Origin: JBKBRC01 sp046292345
GTDB taxonomy: Bacteria > Bacteroidota > Rhodothermia > Rhodothermales > Rubricoccaceae
Direction: 5' to 3'
Assembly (NCBI GenBank): GCA_046292345.1
Contig: JBKBRC010000036.1
Coordinates: 1-24,037, forward strand
Length of the DNA stretch: 24,037 bases
A model generated the notes under the pieces. The model searched no databases, was not told the DNA's origin, and saw only the letters and a program-made list of their open reading frames with translations. A program made the position numbers and the translations under genes. Position 1 is the stretch's first letter. Each line of letters opens with the position of its first letter. Of the stretch, positions 12,797 to 21,424 are shown piece by piece.

Positions 12797-12815
12797 CCCC
12801 CCGCGCCTTCGCCCG

Positions 12816-13892
12816 ATGCCCGCCCCCCCGCCCTCCGCGCCCACCGCCCCCGGCCTGCCTCCCGCAGCCGACCCGTGGGTGCTCCGCTGCCGCGGGCGCG
12901 TGCTGGACTGCCGCCCCGGCCGTGTGCACGTCATGGGCATCCTCAACGTGACGCCAGACTCGTTCTCGGACGGGGGCCTGCACGCTACGCTCGAGGCCGC
13001 GCTCGCGCGCGCCGAGGTCATGGCGGCCGAGGGCGCCGCCATCATCGACATCGGCGGCGAGTCGACGCGTCCGGCAGGGGCCGCCTACGGCGCCGGCGCG
13101 CAGCCCGTCTCGGCAGCCGAGGAGATGGACCGCGTGCTGCCGGTCGTCGAGGCCGTCGCGCGCGCGCTGCCGCAGGTGCTGCTCTCCATCGACACCTACA
13201 AGGCGGACGTGGCGCGCGAGGCCCTCCGCGCCGGCGCCCACCTCGTCAACGACGTCTCGGGCCTGCGCGAGGGCATCGGGACGGCGCGCGCGGCGGCCGC
13301 GTTCGGCGCGGCGCTCGTGGTGATGCACGCCCGCGGGCGCATCGGCGCGGCGCCCGGCGGCGCCTCGCATCCGCACGAGGCGCCGGCCCACCGGGCGGGC
13401 CGAGGCGGGCGCGCGGGGACGCACGACGTGCTGGCCGAGGTCGCGGACGCGCTCGCGCGCTCGGTGCAGGCGGCCGAGGCTGCCGGCGTGGCGCACGTCG
13501 TCGTAGATGCCGGCTTCGGCTTTGGCAAGGCTGCCGCCGAGAACCTGCGCCTCGTGGCCGAGACGGACCGCCTGCGCGCGCGCCTCGGCCGGCCCGTGCT
13601 CGTCGGCGTCTCGCGCAAGCGCACCGTCGGCGAGGTGCTGGGCGCGCCCGGCGCGCCGGCGCCTGTGGAGGCGCGCCTCTTCGGCTCGCTGGGCCTGGCT
13701 GCTGTGGCGGCGCTGCGCGGCGCGGCCATCGTGCGCGTGCACGACGTGCGCCCGACCACCGAGCTGCTCGCGACGCTGCGGGCGGCCGAGGCCGCCCGCG
13801 TGCCCGGGCAGGCCCTCGCCCAGCCCTGCCCGCCGCCCGCGCCCGGCAACCCGGCGGCGACGGGCCAGGCCCTCGGGGAGGTAGGCGCGTGA
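12816..13892 (+). CDS. folP: Dihydropteroate synthase
   Basis: Condenses p-aminobenzoate with hydroxymethyl-dihydropterin diphosphate to make dihydropteroate in folate synthesis; the sulfonamide target. The 358-residue protein shows the TIM-barrel motifs in order: VMGILNVTPDSFSDGG (39-54), DIGGESTRP (78-86), LSIDT (123-127), NDVSG (145-149), MHARG (170-174), DAGFGFGK (231-238, Ala where Pro is usual), VGVSRKR (263-269) and RVHDV (307-311). The loop after MHARG is a Gly/Ala/His-rich segment roughly 15-20 residues longer than usual before DVLAEV and lacks the common MHMQG.P.TM ending. A 25-residue Pro-rich C-terminal tail is also extra. The ATG at 12816 is preferred to an upstream GTG at 12705 because it follows the promoter word. 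Its stop overlaps the cdaA start by 4 nt, so the two are translationally linked. Confidence 0.95.
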   Translation: MPAPPPSAPTAPGLPPAADPWVLRCRGRVLDCRPGRVHVMGILNVTPDSFSDGGLHATLEAALARAEVMAAEGAAIIDIGGESTRPAGAAYGAGAQPVSAAEEMDRVLPVVEAVARALPQVLLSIDTYKADVAREALRAGAHLVNDVSGLREGIGTARAAAAFGAALVVMHARGRIGAAPGGASHPHEAPAHRAGRGGRAGTHDVLAEVADALARSVQAAEAAGVAHVVVDAGFGFGKAAAENLRLVAETDRLRARLGRPVLVGVSRKRTVGEVLGAPGAPAPVEARLFGSLGLAAVAALRGAAIVRVHDVRPTTELLATLRAAEAARVPGQALAQPCPPPAPGNPAATGQALGEVGA

Positions 13893-14728
13893 CGGGGACG
13901 TTGCCGGCGCTGCTCGCGAACGCCGCGCTGCCGCTCGCGGTGCGCATCGGCTTCGTGCCGCTCGGCTGGCGCGACGTGATCGACATTGCCATCGTCGCCT
14001 TCCTCGTCTACCAGGGCTACAAGCTCATCCGCGGCACCATCGCCGTGCAGATCGCGTTCGCGCTACTCGGGCTCTACATCGTCAACGTGGTCGTGCGCGC
14101 GGCTGGCTTGACGACGCTGCGGACGCTCTTCGGCGCCGTCGGAGAGGTGTTTGTGCTGGCCGTGATCATCCTGTTCGCACCCGAGATCCGGCAGGCGCTG
14201 TTCCTGTTCGGGCGCAACCCCATCGTGCGCCGCTTCGTGGCGCCGCCGCCGCGCCAGAAGATCACGACGGAGGTCGTGGCGGCCGTGGACGAGATGAGCC
14301 GCGCCCGGATGGGCTCGCTGATCGCGTTCGCGCGCTCGACCGGCTTGCGCAACTACATCGAGTCTGGTACGCAGCTGTACGCCAACGTCGAGCGCGACCT
14401 GCTCGTGAGCATCTTCAACGTGCGCTCGCCGCTCCACGACGGCGCCGTCATCATCGAGGGGCAGAAGCTGGCCGCCGCGCGCTGCATCCTGCCCGTGTCC
14501 GACGGGCGCGACATCGACGCACACCTCGGCCTGCGCCACCGCGCCGCGCTCGGCCTGACCGAGCGCACCGACGCTTTCGTGATCATCACGAGCGAGGAGA
14601 GCGGGGCGATCTCGGTGGCCGAGGACGGCCGCCTCGACTACGACCTGACGCTCGGCGAGGTCGAGGCGCGGCTGGCCGCCGCGTTCGCCCCCGCGCGCGC
14701 CGAGCGCGCCGACGCCTCCACGCCCTGA
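13889..14728 (+). CDS. cdaA: Diadenylate cyclase CdaA (c-di-AMP synthase)
   Basis: Makes cyclic di-AMP from two ATP at the inner membrane; this messenger controls potassium uptake, osmotic balance and cell-wall stability in bacteria that use it. The 279-residue protein has three N-terminal membrane helices (about 30-47, 52-70, 83-98), a linker, and the DAC domain. Catalytic motifs are DGA at 184-186 (SPLHDGAVII) and RHR at 216-218 (HLGLRHRAALGLTE, with Leu where many homologues have Thr before RHR), then SEESGAISV. The start is a GTG at 13889 that overlaps the folP stop (GTGA). folP-cdaA adjacency is, to my knowledge, common in Bacteroidota. A potassium channel gene lies 2.3 kb away; a direct link is not shown. 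No CdaR partner or phosphodiesterase gene is in the window. Confidence 0.94.
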   Translation: MTGTLPALLANAALPLAVRIGFVPLGWRDVIDIAIVAFLVYQGYKLIRGTIAVQIAFALLGLYIVNVVVRAAGLTTLRTLFGAVGEVFVLAVIILFAPEIRQALFLFGRNPIVRRFVAPPPRQKITTEVVAAVDEMSRARMGSLIAFARSTGLRNYIESGTQLYANVERDLLVSIFNVRSPLHDGAVIIEGQKLAAARCILPVSDGRDIDAHLGLRHRAALGLTERTDAFVIITSEESGAISVAEDGRLDYDLTLGEVEARLAAAFAPARAERADASTP

Positions 14729-14736
14729 CTGCCGCC

Positions 14737-15402
14737 GTGCCCGCGCCGACCGACCGCCGCCGCGCCCGCCTCCTCGACGCCATCCGCGCGGCGGGCGTCG
14801 CCGACGAGCGCGTGCTCGCCGCGCTGGCCACGCTCCCGCGCGAGGCGTTCATCCCCGACTCGGCTTTGCACGCGCGGGCCTACGACGACGCGGCCCTGCC
14901 TATCGGCGAGGGCCAGACGATCTCGCAGCCCTCGACGGTCGCCTACATGACGGCGCTGCTAGACGTGCGTCCGGACGAGCGCATCCTTGAGATCGGGACG
15001 GGCAGCGGCTACCAGGCCGCCGTGCTCTGCGCGCTCGGCGCGCGCGTGTTCTCGGTCGAGCGCCACGCCTCGCTGCTGCGCCGTACCGAGGGCGTGCTGG
15101 CGCGGCTCGGCTACCGCGTCCGCACCCGCCTCGGCGACGGCACCCGCGGCTGGCCCGCCTATGCGCCCTTCGACGGCATCCTCGTCACGGCCGGCGGCGC
15201 CGAGGCTCCGCCAGACTTGCTCGCGCAGCTCCGCGAGCCGCGCGAGGGCCGCCCGGACGCGCGCATGATCATCCCGCTCGGCGGGCGGGCGCAGCAGACG
15301 CTCTACCGCATCACGCGCATTGGCGCGGGCGACGGGCCGGAGGCGTTCCGGTACGAGCCGCTCGCGCCGGTGCGCTTCGTCCCCCTCGTCTCGGGCGCCT
15401 GA
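14737..15402 (+). CDS. pcm: Protein-L-isoaspartate O-methyltransferase
   Basis: Methylates L-isoaspartyl residues in aged proteins with S-adenosylmethionine, starting their repair to aspartate. It is a 221-residue protein of normal family length. Motifs visible are VLAALATLPREAFIP (26-40), LPIGEGQTISQPSTVAYMT (54-72, the family hallmark), motif I ILEIGTGSGYQAAVL (83-97) for cofactor binding, and GDGTRGWPAYAPFDGILVTAG covering motif II. The C-terminal strand segment IPLGGRAQQTLYRITR is typical. The start is a GTG at 14737, 8 bp after the cdaA stop. Confidence 0.95.
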   Translation: MPAPTDRRRARLLDAIRAAGVADERVLAALATLPREAFIPDSALHARAYDDAALPIGEGQTISQPSTVAYMTALLDVRPDERILEIGTGSGYQAAVLCALGARVFSVERHASLLRRTEGVLARLGYRVRTRLGDGTRGWPAYAPFDGILVTAGGAEAPPDLLAQLREPREGRPDARMIIPLGGRAQQTLYRITRIGAGDGPEAFRYEPLAPVRFVPLVSGA

Positions 15403-15421
15403 CGCGCGCCCCTCGTGCCCC

Positions 15422-16453
15422 GTGGCTTCCTCCTCCTCCGACACGCTCGCGCGCCGTCTGGCCACCCCCGCCGCGGCGGGCCCGCCCGCCGAGGCCGCGC
15501 GCACCCGCCCCCCGCTCCACCTCGCGCAGGGCCTGCTGATGGGCGCCGCCGATATCATCCCGGGCGTCTCCGGCGGCACGATGGCGCTCATCGTGGGCGT
15601 CTACGCGCGCCTGATCACGGCCATCGCCGAGGCTGCAACGGCGGCGGCGCTCGTGCTGCGCGGGCGCTTCGGCGAGGCGGCCGCGCGCCTGCGCGCGCTC
15701 GAGTGGGGGCTCGTGCTGCCCCTCGCGGCGGGCATCCTGGCAGCCATCGCCGTCGGCTCGCTGTTCATCCCGGCGCTGCTGGACCGCTATCCCGTGCAGT
15801 GCCGGGCGCTCTTCTTCGGGCTCGTCGCCGCCTCGCTGGCGATTCCGTGGCGCGCGCGGCGCGCGCGCACCGGCGCGCATCTGGTGGCGGCGGCGCTCGC
15901 GGCGGCGCTCGCGTTCGGGCTGACGGGCCTGCCGCGCTCGCCCGATCTGGCCGACCCCTCGCTCGTGCGCGTGTTCGGCTCGGCCGCTGTGGCCATCAAC
16001 GCGATGATCCTGCCGGGCGTGAGCGGGGCGTTCCTGCTCGAGGTGCTCGGCCTGTACCGCCCCACGCTCGAGGCGCTGCGGAACCTCGACCTGGCCTACG
16101 TGCTCGTCTTCGGCGCCGGCTGCGCCGTTGGGCTCGGGCTCTCGTCGAAGCTGCTCGGCTGGCTGCTCGCCGCGCACCACGACGCCACGATGGCCGTGCT
16201 GGTGGGCCTGCTCGCCGGCTCGCTGCGCGCGCTCTGGCCGTGGGTGGGCTCGGTCACGCACCGGCACTCGGACGGCTCGGTCTCGCTCGTGCCCGATCCC
16301 TCGGTGCTCCTGCCCCCCGACGCGCGCTGGCCGGCCGCGCTCGCGCTCGCCCTGGCCGGCTTCCTCTTCGTCACGCTTCTCGACTGGTTCGGCCGCCGCC
16401 GCGTCGCCCGCGCCGCGTCGCCAGCCACACACCCCGCCCCGCCCGCCGCATGA
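15422..16453 (+). CDS. popT: DUF368/PopT-family membrane protein, predicted undecaprenyl-phosphate translocase
   Basis: A 343-residue polytopic membrane protein. The DUF368 hallmark appears twice, as expected for its inverted-repeat fold: GAADIIPGVSGGTMALIVGVY at 41-61 and AINAMILPGVSGAFLLEVLGLY at 191-212, each a re-entrant PGVSG segment followed by a helix. Eight or more hydrophobic segments fill the rest. Members of this family (PopT) and of the DedA family (UptA) were recently described as recycling undecaprenyl phosphate to the cytoplasmic face for reuse in peptidoglycan and polysaccharide export. The GTG at 15422 is chosen because it is 19 bp past the pcm stop and about 30 residues before the first membrane segment. 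The stop overlaps the purB ATG (ATGA), so the two genes are tightly coupled. Confidence 0.88.
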   Translation: MASSSSDTLARRLATPAAAGPPAEAARTRPPLHLAQGLLMGAADIIPGVSGGTMALIVGVYARLITAIAEAATAAALVLRGRFGEAAARLRALEWGLVLPLAAGILAAIAVGSLFIPALLDRYPVQCRALFFGLVAASLAIPWRARRARTGAHLVAAALAAALAFGLTGLPRSPDLADPSLVRVFGSAAVAINAMILPGVSGAFLLEVLGLYRPTLEALRNLDLAYVLVFGAGCAVGLGLSSKLLGWLLAAHHDATMAVLVGLLAGSLRALWPWVGSVTHRHSDGSVSLVPDPSVLLPPDARWPAALALALAGFLFVTLLDWFGRRRVARAASPATHPAPPAA

Positions 16454-17745
16454 TTGCCCGCTACACGCGCCCCGAGATGGGCGCCCTCTGGACCGAAGAA
16501 GCGCAGTACCAGGCCTGGCTCGACGTCGAGATCGCGGCGTGCCGCGCCTGGAGCGAGGCCACCGGCCTGATCCCGCCCGAGGACGTGGACGCCATCGAGG
16601 CCAAGGCACGCTTCGACGTGGCGCGCATCCATGCCATCGAGGCTGAGACGCGGCACGACGTGGTCGCCTTCACGCGCGCCGTGAGCGAGACGCTGGGCGA
16701 GGAGCGCAAGTGGGTCCACTACGGCCTGACGTCCTCCGACGTCGTCGACACGGCGCTCTCGCTGCGGCTGCTGCGCGCCAACCGGCTGCTGCGCGCCGGC
16801 CTGGTGCGCCTGCGCGAAGCCCTCGCCGCGCGCGCGCGCGAGCACCGGCGCACGCTCGTCGTCGGGCGCACGCACGGCGTGCACGCCGAGCCGACCACGT
16901 TCGGGCTCAAGCTGGCGCGCTTCTACGACGCGCTCGGGCGCGACCTCGAGCGCTTCGACGCCGCTGCCGAGGCCGTGCGCGTGGGCAAGCTCTCGGGCGC
17001 CGTGGGCACGTTCGCGCACATCCCGCCCGAGGTCGAGCGCCGCACGTGTGAGGCGCTCGGCCTGCGCCCGGCGCCCATCTCGACGCAAGTGCTCCCGCGC
17101 GACTTGCACGCGCAGTACCTGGCCACGCTCGCGCTCGTGGGTACGACGATTGAGTCGGTCGCGCTTGAGATCCGGCACAGCCAGCGCTCCGAGGTTCTCG
17201 AGGCCGAGGAGAGCTTCGGCGCGGGGCAGAAAGGATCCTCGGCCATGCCGCACAAGCGCAACCCCATCGGGAGCGAGAACCTGACCGGCATCGCGCGCCT
17301 GCTGCGGGGCTACATGCAGACCGCGTTCGAGAACGTGGCCCTCTGGCACGAGCGCGACATCAGCCACTCCTCGGCCGAGCGCGTGCTCCTGCCCGACGCC
17401 ACGATCGCGCTCGACTACGCGCTCGACCGCCTCGCGCGCCTCGTCGAGCACCTCGTCGTCTACCCCGAGCGCATGGCCGAGAACTTTGACCGCACCTACG
17501 GGCTCGTCTATAGCCAGCGTCTGCTACTGCGCCTGATCGAGCGCGGGCTCTCGCGCGAGCAGGCCTACGACACCGTGCAGCCGCTGGCGATGCAGGCCTG
17601 GCGCGAGCGCCGGGCCTTTCGCGACCTTGTCGAAGCGGCGCCGGGCGTGGCGGCGCACCTCTCGCCCGAGGACATCGCGGCGGCGTTCGATCCGCAGGCG
17701 CAGCTCGCGCGCGTGGACGAGATCTTCGAGCGCGTCGGGCTGTAG
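16450..17745 (+). CDS. purB: Adenylosuccinate lyase
   Basis: Catalyses two purine-synthesis steps: SAICAR to AICAR plus fumarate, and adenylosuccinate to AMP plus fumarate. The 431-residue length suits the short bacterial form. It starts IARYTRPEMGALW, the family's standard N-terminus. Active-site segments are VHYGLTSSDVVDTA (89-102, His90 and the TSSD loop), GRTHGVHAEPTTFG (His142) and the fumarase/aspartase-superfamily signature GSSAMPHKRNPIGSEN with catalytic Ser263/Ser264 on the mobile loop and Lys269. All look intact. The ATG at 16450 overlaps the popT stop by 4 nt, making this the last gene of the folP operon. A weak 5-bp hairpin (17760-17778) follows without a T-tract. Confidence 0.96.
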   Translation: MIARYTRPEMGALWTEEAQYQAWLDVEIAACRAWSEATGLIPPEDVDAIEAKARFDVARIHAIEAETRHDVVAFTRAVSETLGEERKWVHYGLTSSDVVDTALSLRLLRANRLLRAGLVRLREALAARAREHRRTLVVGRTHGVHAEPTTFGLKLARFYDALGRDLERFDAAAEAVRVGKLSGAVGTFAHIPPEVERRTCEALGLRPAPISTQVLPRDLHAQYLATLALVGTTIESVALEIRHSQRSEVLEAEESFGAGQKGSSAMPHKRNPIGSENLTGIARLLRGYMQTAFENVALWHERDISHSSAERVLLPDATIALDYALDRLARLVEHLVVYPERMAENFDRTYGLVYSQRLLLRLIERGLSREQAYDTVQPLAMQAWRERRAFRDLVEAAPGVAAHLSPEDIAAAFDPQAQLARVDEIFERVGL

Positions 17746-17855
17746 CGCCAGCCCTGCGGCGGGCGCGGCGCCTGCCCGTGACGGGATCTCCACAGCTTCT
17801 TGACGCTTCGTACGCAACAGGGGCAGGGGTTGCCGGTAGGCACGGGGCGTTCCGT

Positions 17856-20336
17856 ATGCCCTTGCGTCTACCCTTGTCTTTCAACGTGATACTGCGCTCG
17901 TCGCTACGCGCTGCCGCGTCGCTGCTGATGTTCGCCCTCGCGGCGTCTGCGGCCGAGGCGCAGGCGCGCCCGGCCACGGGTGGCCTCGCCGGCAGGGTGC
18001 TCGACGCCGCCGACGGCGAGGGGCTGCCGATGGTCACGCTCGCGCTCTTCCGGCGCGAGGGCGCGGCCGAGCCCGCCTTCGCCACCGGCACCACGACGGC
18101 CCTCGACGGCTCGTTCCGCCTCGAGGGCGTGCCTGCGGGCACCTACGACGTGCGCGTCAGCTTCGTCGGCTACGAGACGCAGACGCTCGGGCGGCTCGAG
18201 ATCCGCGCCGGCCAGGTGCGCGACCTTGGCACGATCCGGCTCGCCGTAACCGCGCAGGCGCTCGAGGCCGCCGAGATCGTCGCCGAGCGGCCCGCCGTCG
18301 AGCAGCGGGCCGACCGCACGGTCTACAACGTCGCCGAGCAGCCCGTCACGACCGGCGGCAGCGCGCTCGACGCGCTCGAGACGATCCCATCCGTAGACGT
18401 GGACGCCGACGGCGGCGTCAGCCTCCGCGGCAGTCAGAACGTGGCCGTGTACGTCAACGGCCGCCCGACGCCCGTCACGGGGCCGCTCCTGGCCGCGTTC
18501 CTGCGCAGCATTCCTTCGGACCAGATCGAGCGCATCGAGGTCATCCCCAATCCGTCCGCCCGGTTCGATCCGGACGGCATGAGCGGCATCGTGAACATCG
18601 TCCTGCGCGAGGCGCCGCCGCGTGGGCGCGCGGGCGGCCTCACGCTCGGGGGCGAGACCGCCCCCGGCGGCGAGCTCGGCGCCAACCTCAGCCTGCGCGA
18701 GGGGCCGTGGGAGGCGGCGCTCCGCTACGGCTTTCGCGCCCACACGCGCAACCCGCTCGAGGCGCAGCGCCAGCAGAGCGCTCTGCCCGGCGGCCTCGCC
18801 TTTGAGCAGGACGGCCGCGGCGATCACTTCAACACTAACCACCGCCTCGGCGCCACGCTCGGCTATGCGCTTCGCCCGGGGACCACGCTCGGGCTCGACG
18901 CCGGCCTGGCTTTCCGCCGCGACCGCCGCGACAACGTCTCGCAGACGCTCCTCTTCCCCGGCACCGGCGACGAGCAGGCGCGCCTGCGGCAGACCGACGG
19001 TACGCGCCGCGGCCTCAACACCGACGCCGCGCTCACGCTCCGCCACCGCTTTGGCGACGACCACGACCTCCAGGCCGAGCTCCGCGCCACGCGCAACACG
19101 CGCGACGAGGAGTTCCTCTTCGCCGACTTCGTGGGGACAGACCGGGCAGGACTGGCCACGGCCGCACCCGCCGGGCGCGAGCAGTCGCGCTCGGACGAGC
19201 GCGCCGACGAGGCCTACGCGCAGCTCGACTACACGCGCGCCCTCGGCGGTGGGCTGCGCCTCGAGACGGGCGGCAAGCTGACCGCGCAGCGCCTCGGCAC
19301 GGACGTGGAGTTCGCCCGGGAGGCCGAGGGCGTCTTCGTGCCCGTGCCGGCCCGCACGAGCGACTTCGTCTATGACGAGACCGTCGGCGCGGCGTACGTG
19401 CAAGCCGCGCGGCCCTTCGGCGCGCTCGACGTGCAGTTCGGCCTGCGCGCCGAATCCGCCTCGCGCGCGTTCGCCCTCGGCGAGGCCGGCGAGCGCTTCC
19501 CGTTCACCTACGCCAGCCTCTTCCCGAGCGCGTTTGCCGTCTATACCCTTGCGCCCGGCACGCTCGTCAAGGCGGGCTATAGCCGGCGCATCAACCGCCC
19601 GCGCACGCGTCAGCTCAACCCGTTCCCCTCGTTTGTGGACACGCTCAACGTGCGCGTGGGCAACCCGGACCTGCGGCCCGAATACACCGACGCGCTCGAG
19701 GCGACGCTTCAGTACCGCTACGCGCTCTCGGTCACGCCTTTCTACCGCCGCACGACCGACGTCATTCGGCAGCGCTTCACCCTCGACGAGGGCACGGGCG
19801 TCTCGACGTTCTCGTTCCAGAACCTCGACACGCAGGACTCCTACGGCCTCGACGTGACGCTGACGCCGCTGCTCGGGCCGCGCCTGCGCGGGCTCGTCTC
19901 GGGCAGCCTCTTCCGCACCGTCACCGACGGCGGGAGCGCCGAGGCCGGCCTTGCCAACGACGCGCTCACGTGGACGCTCCGCGGCAACGTCACCGCGCGC
20001 CTGCGCGAGGGCACCGACCTGCAGGTGTTCGGCTTCTACCGCGGCGCGCAGCGCGTCGAGGACGGCCGCGTGGGCGCCTTCGGCTTCTCGACGATCGGGC
20101 TTCGGCAGGCCCTCTCGCCGCAGCTCGCGCTCAGCATGCGCCTCAACGACCCCTTCGGTACGCGCCAGTTCACGTTCGAGCGCGCCGACGGCCGCTTCTT
20201 CGTCTTCGGCACGCGCTCGCCCAACGACCGCCGCCTGACGGCTACGCTCACGTACACGTTCGGGCAGTCCGAGCGGCGCGACCGCGACCGCGACCGTGAC
20301 GACAACGGGGGCGAAGACGACGGCTTCGGCTTCTGA
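17856..20336 (+). CDS. Outer-membrane beta-barrel receptor with carboxypeptidase-regulatory-like and plug domains
   Basis: An 826-residue TonB-dependent-receptor-like protein. Residues 1-35 are a Sec signal peptide ending ASAAEAQ. Residues 43-125 are a carboxypeptidase regulatory-like domain (GGLAGRVLDAADGEGLPMV, LDGSFRLEGVPAGTYDVRVSFVGYE). Next comes a plug domain (ALDALETIPSVDVDADG, VSLRGSQNVAVYVNGRP, IERIEVIPNPSARFDPDG, GIVNIVLRE), then a long barrel of alternating strands (about 255-805), resembling the OMP_b-brl_3 group of Bacteroidota. It ends in a charged tail of Arg-Asp repeats, an acidic stretch and terminal GFGF. The final Phe suits barrel assembly. No SusD-like partner is adjacent, so glycan uptake is not implied; the substrate is unknown. 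An in-frame GTG at 17886 would give a more typical signal peptide and is a credible alternative start. The 110 bp upstream show no clear promoter. Confidence 0.88.
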   Translation: MPLRLPLSFNVILRSSLRAAASLLMFALAASAAEAQARPATGGLAGRVLDAADGEGLPMVTLALFRREGAAEPAFATGTTTALDGSFRLEGVPAGTYDVRVSFVGYETQTLGRLEIRAGQVRDLGTIRLAVTAQALEAAEIVAERPAVEQRADRTVYNVAEQPVTTGGSALDALETIPSVDVDADGGVSLRGSQNVAVYVNGRPTPVTGPLLAAFLRSIPSDQIERIEVIPNPSARFDPDGMSGIVNIVLREAPPRGRAGGLTLGGETAPGGELGANLSLREGPWEAALRYGFRAHTRNPLEAQRQQSALPGGLAFEQDGRGDHFNTNHRLGATLGYALRPGTTLGLDAGLAFRRDRRDNVSQTLLFPGTGDEQARLRQTDGTRRGLNTDAALTLRHRFGDDHDLQAELRATRNTRDEEFLFADFVGTDRAGLATAAPAGREQSRSDERADEAYAQLDYTRALGGGLRLETGGKLTAQRLGTDVEFAREAEGVFVPVPARTSDFVYDETVGAAYVQAARPFGALDVQFGLRAESASRAFALGEAGERFPFTYASLFPSAFAVYTLAPGTLVKAGYSRRINRPRTRQLNPFPSFVDTLNVRVGNPDLRPEYTDALEATLQYRYALSVTPFYRRTTDVIRQRFTLDEGTGVSTFSFQNLDTQDSYGLDVTLTPLLGPRLRGLVSGSLFRTVTDGGSAEAGLANDALTWTLRGNVTARLREGTDLQVFGFYRGAQRVEDGRVGAFGFSTIGLRQALSPQLALSMRLNDPFGTRQFTFERADGRFFVFGTRSPNDRRLTATLTYTFGQSERRDRDRDRDDNGGEDDGFGF

Positions 20337-20382
20337 GAACCGCGGCCGCTCGAGGCCGTCTGCCCCGCCACACGCGCGCGGC

Positions 20383-21378
20383 CTACAGCTCCACCCGGAT
20401 CGTGGCCAGGTGCATCACGCCCGTCGCGAAGGGCTCGAGCGTGGCCGCGTAGTCGAGGCGCAGGCCGGCCTCGCCCAGGCGCTGCCGCACCGCGAAGCCG
20501 GCGCTCGGGCGGAGCGCGTCGCCGCCGAGGCGGTCCACGCCGGCGCGGAGCGCGAACGCCTCGGCCGGCTGCCACTCGGCCCCGAGGCGCCCCTGGAGCG
20601 AGGCGAGGCGGTAGCGCGCCGTCGAGTCGGTCGCGGCGGGCGTGCCGGCGATGACGTCGATGCCTGTCGGGAAGCGCGCCGACGCCAACGCGAGCGCGCC
20701 CTCGACGTCGGCCGTGAGGAGCACGCGCTCGGCGGCGCGCACGGCCGTGCCGGCGCGCAGGCGCAACGGGAAGCGGTCGGTCGTGGTGCCGCCCACAGGG
20801 GCGGCGTTCCAGGCGTAGCGCGCGAACAGGTCCTCGGCGGCCACGCCGATGGCGACGCGCTCCGAGAGCTGCGCCGCCACGCCCGCTGAGACGCCCACCG
20901 CCGAGGGCGCGCGCACGCCCAGGCCCACGTCGGCGCGGTAGAAGCGGAGCCCGAGGCCACCCGCCACGCGCCCGGTCAGGCGTGTGCCGAAGGCGACGAA
21001 GAAGGCGTACTCGTCGGTCGAGAGCGTACCCGTGTGGTAGCCGCTCGCGTCGCGCCCGTCGATGTCGGTCATGCCGGCGCGGACGATGCCGGCGGCGATG
21101 CCGGCGCGCGGGCGGAGCGGGGCGCCTGCCTGCACGGCCTGCCAGTCGCGTCCGAAGGGGAGCACGCCGGCCGAGAACTCGAGCGCCTGCGCGCGCTGGA
21201 AGGGCGCGAGCGCCGGGTTGTGGTAGGGACTGGCCTCGCCGTAGACGTCGGCAGCGGAGGCTCCGAGCGTGGCCGCACGCGCGCCGAGGCCCATGCGCGC
21301 GAACGCGCCGGCGTGCTGCGCCTCGGCGGGAGCAGCCGCCAGGAGGGCGGCGAGGACGAAGAGGACGAGGCGGAGCAT
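20383..21378 (-). CDS. PorV/PorQ-family outer-membrane barrel protein
   Basis: A 331-residue protein. Residues 1-21 are a Sec signal peptide (MLRLVLFVLAALLAAAPAEAQ); the upstream CTG at 21396 is not needed. Right after it comes AGAFARMGLGARAATLGASAADVYGEAS and YHNPA, the N-terminal pattern of PorV/PorQ-type proteins (F.r.G.GARA..lG.a......y.NPA). The rest is amphipathic strands rich in Gly/Arg/Leu, and it ends TIRVEL. PorV is the outer-membrane shuttle that carries type IX secretion cargo from the SprA translocon to the PorU sortase; PorQ and other paralogues have related roles, and this member could be any of them. It follows, on the same strand with a 46-bp gap, a protein carrying a sorting-type C-terminal domain, which supports a secretion link. 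It converges on the receptor gene. Confidence 0.8.
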   Translation of the reverse strand: MLRLVLFVLAALLAAAPAEAQHAGAFARMGLGARAATLGASAADVYGEASPYHNPALAPFQRAQALEFSAGVLPFGRDWQAVQAGAPLRPRAGIAAGIVRAGMTDIDGRDASGYHTGTLSTDEYAFFVAFGTRLTGRVAGGLGLRFYRADVGLGVRAPSAVGVSAGVAAQLSERVAIGVAAEDLFARYAWNAAPVGGTTTDRFPLRLRAGTAVRAAERVLLTADVEGALALASARFPTGIDVIAGTPAATDSTARYRLASLQGRLGAEWQPAEAFALRAGVDRLGGDALRPSAGFAVRQRLGEAGLRLDYAATLEPFATGVMHLATIRVEL

Positions 21379-21424
21379 GAGGGGCAGGCGCAGCACGCGG
21401 GCAGTTCGGGGGAGGGGGTACGTG

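Larger units (their letters stand above)
12506..12815 (+). other. 310-bp non-coding interval between rpoD and folP
   Basis: No gene is seen. The interval holds a 17-bp direct repeat at 12654-12688 with a third partial copy AGGTGTCA at 12703-12710, a second small direct repeat GGTCTCA at 12762-12768 and 12774-12780, and a promoter-like word for folP at 12788-12796. No clear TAnnTTTG element for rpoD was found on the minus strand. Confidence 0.6.

Noticed and set aside
17800..17855. sigma-70 promoter with TTGACG as -35 before the receptor gene
   Set aside because: No acceptable -10 or -7 word occurs at the right distance.
17904..19403. 499-residue minus-strand frame opposite the receptor gene
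   Set aside because: Shadow of the TonB-receptor-like gene; no motif, no plausible start context.
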